Below are positions 61,016 through 64,000 of a stretch of 64,000 nucleotides of DNA, piece after piece (position 1 is the stretch's first letter; each line of letters starts with the position of its first letter). The position numbers were made by a program, and so were the translations under genes. The notes below the pieces were generated by a model. The model made no database searches and was not told the DNA's origin. It saw only the letters and a program-made list of their open reading frames with translations. Origin of the DNA: Flavobacteriales bacterium. GTDB lineage: Bacteria > Bacteroidota > Bacteroidia > Flavobacteriales_C > GCA-002722245. The DNA lies in the NCBI GenBank assembly GCA_947444925.1, contig CANFBW010000012.1:1-64000 (forward strand). Direction: 5' to 3'.

Positions 61016-61960
61016 GTGCTGCGATTTCTTCTCTTTTATGGTATGGTGTTCTTGCAACAAGCTATTGTGGCGCAGGTTGATTCGTCTTTTCTGAAATACA
61101 AAACGTTAAACGATAACGAGTACCGTTTGCTTGATTATAAGGATTCAGACGATGATCTGTTGTTGAAAATTAAACAATTGGAGTTTATCAATAGGAGTCG
61201 CAGGCAGTATAAAATGTCACCAGTACAATTGGATATTTTGGCCTGTCGTCTCGCCAACCAAAACAGTAAGGAAGCGGCACTCTATAAATACTTAGGTCAT
61301 TATAATTTAGCGGGAGCGAAGCCCTACCAGCGCTACGCGGCCATTGGCGGTAAAGACCATATCACCGAAAATACTGCGGGGTACTGGTCGAGCGAACAAA
61401 TTCCTAAGGACAGTGCTGCTACTTCGCGTAAAATAGCTGAAATGCACCGCTCGTTTATGACTGAACTGCCTCCAAACGATGGACACAAAAAAACCTGCAT
61501 CGATCCAGCGCACAATTATGTAGGCATCGGATTTTTTAATAGTGGAAACGACTTTCGCTACTATGAGGAATACATTGATCGTTATCTCGTTTTTGTGAAC
61601 GCACCCGACACTGTGTCTATTGGAGAGGAATTTAAGTTGTTGGTTAAGCCGGCTGCAAAGCAGTATTTGTATGCCATGCTGGTGTATTGGGAAAAAACAC
61701 CCAGGCCGATGACGGCAGCCGCAATAAGCAAAATAAAGACATATGCTGATTTCTCTCCAAATATTGAGAATGAGCTGTGGACCAATGAAATGGCACAGTT
61801 TAGAAAGGGGGAGGTGTATGAAATTCCACTGCGATTTGCGAAGGCTGGAATGTACTACGTTCATCTGTATCAGGACAACAAAGAATATCTGCAGGCACCG
61901 AAGCGTGCTTCAACGAAGGACAAGCTGCAAGCCAGCGGTCTCTTGATTGTTGTACGTTAG
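61016..61960 (+). CDS. Exported CAP-domain protein
   Basis: 314 residues from a GTG at 61016; the first in-frame ATG would remove the positively charged start of the signal peptide (MLRFLLFYGMVFLQQAIVAQ). Residues about 50-185 form a CAP/SCP-like domain: EFINRSRRQYKMSPVQLD, LACRLANQNSKEAA, HITENTAGYW, MHRSFM and NDGHKKTCIDPAHNYVGIGF. The His and Glu of the usual CAP cleft look present. The rest (about 190-314) is a beta-rich domain. Function of bacterial CAP proteins is mostly unknown; lipid or polymer binding is a guess. Confidence 0.78.
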   Translation: MLRFLLFYGMVFLQQAIVAQVDSSFLKYKTLNDNEYRLLDYKDSDDDLLLKIKQLEFINRSRRQYKMSPVQLDILACRLANQNSKEAALYKYLGHYNLAGAKPYQRYAAIGGKDHITENTAGYWSSEQIPKDSAATSRKIAEMHRSFMTELPPNDGHKKTCIDPAHNYVGIGFFNSGNDFRYYEEYIDRYLVFVNAPDTVSIGEEFKLLVKPAAKQYLYAMLVYWEKTPRPMTAAAISKIKTYADFSPNIENELWTNEMAQFRKGEVYEIPLRFAKAGMYYVHLYQDNKEYLQAPKRASTKDKLQASGLLIVVR

Positions 61961-62033
61961 CGCAAATATTTTAGAGGCTTCATAGCCAATAAGCAGCCGA
62001 CTTTTTGTATTTTAGCGCCTTCAATTTTGTATT

Positions 62034-63365
62034 ATGTTCGATAGTTTATCAGATAAGTTAGATAGGGCGCTGAAAGTGCTGAAAGGACAAGGGAAAATCA
62101 CCGATATCAATGTCGCTGAAACCTTGAAAGAAGTGCGCAAAGCATTGTTGGATGCCGACGTTAGTTTTAAGGTCGCCAAGGATTTTGCGGAACGCGTGAA
62201 AGAAAAGGCTTTGGGTCAAAACGTTTTGACGGCAGTAAGTCCAAGTCAATTGTTGGTGAAGATTGTGCACGATGAACTTACTGAATTGATGGGGGGTACG
62301 GAAACCGACATCAATCTGAAAGGTCATCCGGCCATCATACTCATAGCTGGATTACAGGGTTCGGGTAAAACTACTTTTACAGGGAAATTTGCAAATTATT
62401 TAAAAACCAAGAAGGGTAAAAATCCATTGCTTGTTGCAGCCGACGTATACCGTCCTGCAGCGATTGACCAATTAGAAGTGCTTGGAGGGCAAATAGGATG
62501 TAAAGTATTTACCAATCGCGACAGCAAAGACCCTGTTGCCATTGCCAAAGCTGCTGTTGAGTTCGCTAAACAAAACAACCACAACGTAGTGATTATTGAT
62601 ACCGCGGGACGATTGGCGGTGGACGAAAAAATGATGGACGAAATTGCCAATGTAAAAAGTGCAATCAATCCTGGTGAGATTTTGTTTGTTGTTGATTCAA
62701 TGACAGGTCAAGATGCCGTGAATACAGCGAAAGCTTTCAACGATCGATTGAATTTTGACGGTGTTGTATTGACAAAATTAGATGGTGATACACGCGGTGG
62801 TGCTGCTTTGTCTATTAGAGAAGTGGTGAACAAACCGATTAAGTTTGTGGGAACTGGCGAAAAGATGGAGGCGCTTGATGTGTTTTACCCAAAACGTATG
62901 GCCGACCGTATTTTAGGAATGGGCGATATCGTGAGTTTGGTGGAGCGTGCACAAGAACAATTCGACGAAGATGCAGCGCGGAAATTGCAAAAGAAAATTC
63001 ACAAAAATGAATTCAATTTCAATGACTTTATAGAACAAATTCAGCAAATCAAAAAGATGGGTAACATCAAAGATTTGATGGGCATGATTCCAGGAATAGG
63101 AAAAGCGATGAAAGGCGTTGAAATCAATGACGACGCTTTCAAAGGAATTGAGGCAATCATTCAAAGTATGACGCCGGAAGAACGTGAAAATCCGACTTTA
63201 CTGAATGGCAATAGAAAGAAGAGAATCGCCAGTGGAAGCGGACAAAATATTCAAGAGGTAAACAAACTCATCAAGCAATTTGAAGATACATCGAAGATGA
63301 TGAAGATGATGTCGAACAAATCGAACATGATGAAAATGATGAAGAATTTTCCTGGAATGGGATAA
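62034..63365 (+). CDS. ffh: Signal recognition particle protein Ffh
   Basis: 443 residues. SRP54 GTPase that brings ribosomes making membrane and secreted proteins to FtsY. N domain (FDSLSDKLDRALKVLKGQG), G domain with P-loop AGLQGSGKTTF, DTAGRLAVDEKM and LTKLDGDTRGGAAL, and a Met-rich M domain (SGSGQNIQEVNKLIKQFE, MKMMSNKSNMMKMMKNF) that binds the SRP RNA. Complete. No SRP RNA gene is visible nearby. folD follows 68 nt downstream. Confidence 0.98.
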   Translation: MFDSLSDKLDRALKVLKGQGKITDINVAETLKEVRKALLDADVSFKVAKDFAERVKEKALGQNVLTAVSPSQLLVKIVHDELTELMGGTETDINLKGHPAIILIAGLQGSGKTTFTGKFANYLKTKKGKNPLLVAADVYRPAAIDQLEVLGGQIGCKVFTNRDSKDPVAIAKAAVEFAKQNNHNVVIIDTAGRLAVDEKMMDEIANVKSAINPGEILFVVDSMTGQDAVNTAKAFNDRLNFDGVVLTKLDGDTRGGAALSIREVVNKPIKFVGTGEKMEALDVFYPKRMADRILGMGDIVSLVERAQEQFDEDAARKLQKKIHKNEFNFNDFIEQIQQIKKMGNIKDLMGMIPGIGKAMKGVEINDDAFKGIEAIIQSMTPEERENPTLLNGNRKKRIASGSGQNIQEVNKLIKQFEDTSKMMKMMSNKSNMMKMMKNFPGMG

Positions 63366-63433
63366 TGCTGGTTCAAAGTTTTAAAGTTGGCAGATCTGAA
63401 AAGGCTGGCAATGAAATCACTTAAAATAGAAAT

Positions 63434-64000
63434 ATGATTTTATTAGATGGCAAAAAAATATCGGCTGAAGTCAAGGCTGAAATCAAAATTGAGGTGGATC
63501 AATTGCGCGCGAGCGGAGGTAAAATTCCGCATTTGGCCGCTGTTTTAGTGGGTACCGATGGCGCAAGTGAAACGTATGTTGGCAGCAAAGTGCGCTCTTG
63601 TGAAGAGGTGGGTTTTCGCTCTACCTTAATCAGAATGGAAGCTTCGACAACGGAAGATGAATTAATGCAGGTGATTGAGGGCCTTAATAACGATATTGAT
63701 GTCGATGGATTTATTGTACAATTGCCTTTGCCCAAGCATATCAATGAAGAAAAAGTAACGCAAGCTATTTTACCCAATAAGGATGTAGATGGATTTCATC
63801 CGGTAAACGTTGGGCGAATGACCTTGGGACAACCTTCTTATATTTCTGCAACGCCCTATGGCATTGTTCAAATGTTGGAAAAATACAACATTGAAACAGC
63901 AGGAAAACACTGTGTTGTAGTGGGAAGAAGCAATATTGTTGGACGACCAATGAGTATTTTAATGTCGCAAACTACTGCATTTTCCAATTGCACAGTTACT
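63434..64000 (+). CDS. folD: Methylenetetrahydrofolate dehydrogenase/cyclohydrolase, 3' end beyond window
   Basis: I translated 189 residues from ATG 63434 to the window end, where the frame is still open. Family motifs: [29 protein letters not shown] with the catalytic Lys after [44 protein letters not shown], and [13 protein letters not shown] starting the NADP-binding site. It interconverts methylene- and formyl-tetrahydrofolate in one-carbon metabolism. About two thirds of the protein is present. Confidence 0.96.
   Translation, partial: MILLDGKKISAEVKAEIKIEVDQLRASGGKIPHLAAVLVGTDGASETYVGSKVRSCEEVGFRSTLIRMEASTTEDELMQVIEGLNNDIDVDGFIVQLPLPKHINEEKVTQAILPNKDVDGFHPVNVGRMTLGQPSYISATPYGIVQMLEKYNIETAGKHCVVVGRSNIVGRPMSILMSQTTAFSNCTVT

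Noticed and set aside
1-64000. CRISPR arrays, tRNA or rRNA genes, phage genes
   Set aside because: No regularly spaced direct repeats, no tRNA-like cloverleaf with proper conserved positions, no rRNA stretches and no phage structural genes were seen. The Y-shaped element at 35841-35945 lacks tRNA features.

Overview
The window is about 64 kb of low-GC chromosome from a member of the Bacteroidota, probably near Chitinophagales or Sphingobacteriales. The lineage call rests on type IX secretion sorting tails (both the short type A tail and the gliding-motility type B tail), TAnnTTTG-type promoters, AT-rich leaders with few Shine-Dalgarno sites, and the gene families present. No rRNA, tRNA, CRISPR array, prophage or intact transposase gene was seen.

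Layout. 1-1.5 kb: 5' part of a bifunctional (p)ppGpp synthetase/hydrolase. 1.6-11.6 kb: secreted enzymes (GH18 chitinase; GH81 beta-1,3-glucanase with five Ig-like repeats), a short-chain dehydrogenase and a periplasmic double-thioredoxin protein. 11.9-25.6 kb: one long plus-strand operon for nitrate assimilation and molybdenum cofactor: nirB, nirD, a nitrate reductase-flavoprotein-[2Fe-2S] fusion, a degenerate sirohaem-reductase-like protein with a rubredoxin tail, moaA, moeA, a TSUP transporter, moaD, moaE, a moaC-moaB fusion, mobA and an FNR-type regulator. 26-30 kb: a secreted GH16 glucanase and a small beta-barrel protein. 30.3-35.6 kb: a second nitrate operon with an outer-membrane porin, nrtA, nrtB, nrtD, a small secreted peptide and a second FNR-type regulator.

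36-46 kb holds two tandem paralogous secreted metzincin proteases, xylose isomerase and an outer-membrane protein. 45.4-64 kb is mostly housekeeping: a HerA-like ATPase, accC, the carboxyspermidine route to spermidine (dehydrogenase plus nspC), a 1640-residue type B-secreted protein with a lysozyme-like N-terminal region, a TraB/GumN protein, prmC, argS, a CAP-domain protein, ffh and the start of folD.

How it fits together. Nitrate would cross the outer membrane by the porin and the inner membrane by NrtABD, be reduced to nitrite by the Mo fusion enzyme and then to ammonium by NirBD. The Moco genes in the same operon supply the cofactor. Each nitrate operon ends in its own regulator carrying FNR-like cysteines. 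The secreted enzymes target chitin, beta-1,3-glucan and protein, which suggests life on fungal, algal or detrital polymers.

The most unusual things seen are: (i) a pair of 213-bp nested-palindrome insertion elements, each with a perfect 8-bp target duplication, inserted exactly at the stop codons of the two paralogous FNR-type genes, in opposite orientation and with internally shuffled segments; (ii) the sirohaem-reductase-like protein that has lost its cluster cysteines and gained a rubredoxin; (iii) the two FNR-like regulators themselves.
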